Assembly: GCA_013822245.1 (NCBI GenBank)
Contig: PNKE01000022.1
Span: 1-41,505 of the forward strand
Source: Candidatus Solibacter sp.
Lineage (GTDB): Bacteria > Acidobacteriota > Terriglobia > Bryobacterales > Bryobacteraceae
DNA length: 41,505 bases
Direction: 5' to 3'
In this document: positions 40,466-41,505 of the stretch, piece by piece
Layout of the letters: every line of letters starts with the position of its first letter
Numbering within the stretch: the first letter of the stretch is position 1
Translations under genes and position numbers: made by a program
Notes under the pieces: model-generated
The model's database searches: none
The model's input: the letters and a program-made list of their open reading frames with translations, nothing else
What the model was told of the DNA's origin: nothing

Positions 40466-41505
40466 ATGACCAAGTACGTTTACTCGTTCGGCGGCGGCAC
40501 GGCCGACGGCAACGGGACCATGAAGGACACCCTCGGCGGCAAAGGCGCGGGCCTGGCCGAGATGTGCCGCGCCGGCGTGCCGGTGCCTCCTGGTTTCACG
40601 ATTATCACCGACGTCTGCAACGTCTTTTTCGATAACGACGGCAAGGTGCCGAAGGAAGTCGACGAGCAGATCTGGAAGTCCATGGAGACCGTCGAAAAGC
40701 TTCTCGGCAAGAAGTTCGGCGACGCCTCCGACCCGCTGCTGATGAGCGTGCGGTCGGGCGCGAAATTCTCCATGCCCGGCATGATGAACACCATCCTCAA
40801 CCTCGGCCTCAACGACAAGACCACCGAGGGCCTGGCCGCGAAAACCAACAACCCGCGCTTCGCCTACGACTGCTACCGCCGCTTCATCCAGATGTTCGGC
40901 GAAGTCTCGATGAGGGTGGAGAAGGACCACTTCGACGAAGTGTTCGACGCCATGAAGGCGAAGCGGAAGGTCAAGCTCGACACCGATCTGACGGCCGAGG
41001 ACCTGAAGGCGATCATCGCCGAGTACAAGAAAGTCGTGAAGAAGCACGCCGGGCGCGACTTCCCGCAGGACGTGCGCGAGCAGCTCATCATGTCCCGCAA
41101 CGCGGTGTTCAACTCCTGGTGGGCGCCCAAGGCGAGCTACTACCGCAAGATGGAGAAGATCGACGACCGGCTGGGCACGGCCTGCAACATTCAGGCGATG
41201 GTGTTCGGCAACACCGGCGACAACTCCTGCACCGGCGTCGGCTTCACGCGCGACCCCGGTTCCGGCGAGAAGGTCTTCTATGGCGAGTTCCTGGTGAACG
41301 CGCAGGGCGAGGACGTGGTGGCCGGCACCCGCACGCCGCAGCCGATCTTCGAGCTGGAAGCCTGGAACAAGGACGTCTACGGGCAACTCCGCGAGATCAC
41401 GGCGATGCTTGAGAAGCACTACAAGGACATGCAGGACTTCGAGTTCACCGTGCAGGAAGGCGTCCTGTACATGCTCCAGACCCGCAACGGCAAGCGCACC
41501 GGCCC
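40466..41505 (+). CDS. ppdK: Pyruvate, phosphate dikinase (5' part; runs off window)
   Basis: The ATG at 40466 has AGGAGA about nine bases upstream. The visible 346 residues cover the N-terminal ATP-grasp domain: YSFGGGTADG, LGGKGAGLAEMCRAGVPVPP, SVRSGAKFSMPGMMNTILNL, RFIQMFGEV, GVGFTRDPGSGEKVFYGEFL and LYMLQTRNGKRT. The phospho-His and PEP/pyruvate domains lie outside the window. It interconverts pyruvate, ATP and Pi with PEP, AMP and PPi, in glycolysis or gluconeogenesis. The frame has no stop before the window end. Confidence 0.96.
   Translation, partial: MTKYVYSFGGGTADGNGTMKDTLGGKGAGLAEMCRAGVPVPPGFTIITDVCNVFFDNDGKVPKEVDEQIWKSMETVEKLLGKKFGDASDPLLMSVRSGAKFSMPGMMNTILNLGLNDKTTEGLAAKTNNPRFAYDCYRRFIQMFGEVSMRVEKDHFDEVFDAMKAKRKVKLDTDLTAEDLKAIIAEYKKVVKKHAGRDFPQDVREQLIMSRNAVFNSWWAPKASYYRKMEKIDDRLGTACNIQAMVFGNTGDNSCTGVGFTRDPGSGEKVFYGEFLVNAQGEDVVAGTRTPQPIFELEAWNKDVYGQLREITAMLEKHYKDMQDFEFTVQEGVLYMLQTRNGKRTG

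Overview
The window looks like a chromosomal segment of a GC-rich soil bacterium, most probably an acidobacterium of the Bryobacterales/Solibacter type. This is inferred from the gene complement (Tat-exported Gfo/Idh/MocA oxidoreductases, a large exported PIG-L deacetylase, an SSS symporter with a tiny membrane partner, an ECF sigma/anti-sigma unit with DUF4097-type and PDZ proteins, an Hfq-like protein with a long N-terminal extension). No rRNA or marker gene in the window fixes the taxonomy.

Layout. 1-1092 is a decayed patch: the 3' end of an unknown gene, about 3.7 copies of a 128-130 bp tandem repeat that can fold into a hairpin, and a 5'-truncated, frameshifted IS4-type transposase. 1169-6293 (+): tyrS, two MacB/FtsX-type permeases without an ATPase, a dihydropteroate-synthase-like gene with altered key residues, and a CBS-domain protein. 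6281-10663 (-): a molybdenum/Fe-S oxidoreductase operon (four-cluster ferredoxin subunit, Tat-exported catalytic subunit, TorD-type chaperone) with a good promoter; directly upstream lies a decayed second copy of its first two genes, fused by deletion and followed by the only textbook intrinsic terminator I found. 10868-15559: an SDR dehydrogenase, a histidine-kinase-like/receiver hybrid, a secreted protein of unknown function and an exported ExbD-like protein.

15529-20889 (-) is a closely packed run: ECF sigma factor, anti-sigma factor with HEAT repeats, DUF4097-like protein, double-PDZ protein, zinc-ribbon membrane protein, Tat-exported metallophosphoesterase and a 48-residue ORF. It reads as a cell-envelope stress or surveillance unit. 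21111-26097: rpsA (-), then divergently a sensor kinase, an orphan winged-helix protein and an NtrC-type sigma-54 activator. 26210-30451 (+): exported PIG-L deacetylase, 38-residue membrane protein and SSS symporter, probably one operon. 30458-36775: glgC (-), Hfq-like gene, diheme cytochrome c, tRNA-Pro(UGG), two Gfo/Idh/MocA oxidoreductases ending on each other, and a fumarylacetoacetase-family protein that shares a palindromic TATAAT with the second oxidoreductase. 36848 to the end (+): housekeeping genes recO, glyQ, glyS and the start of ppdK, which runs off the window.

The most useful leads are the collapsed psr-like copy, the ECF sigma/HEAT anti-sigma unit, the symporter with its small partner, the altered folP-like protein, the Hfq-like protein, and the symmetric promoter at 35896-35903 with start codons only 10-11 nt from the -10 on both sides.
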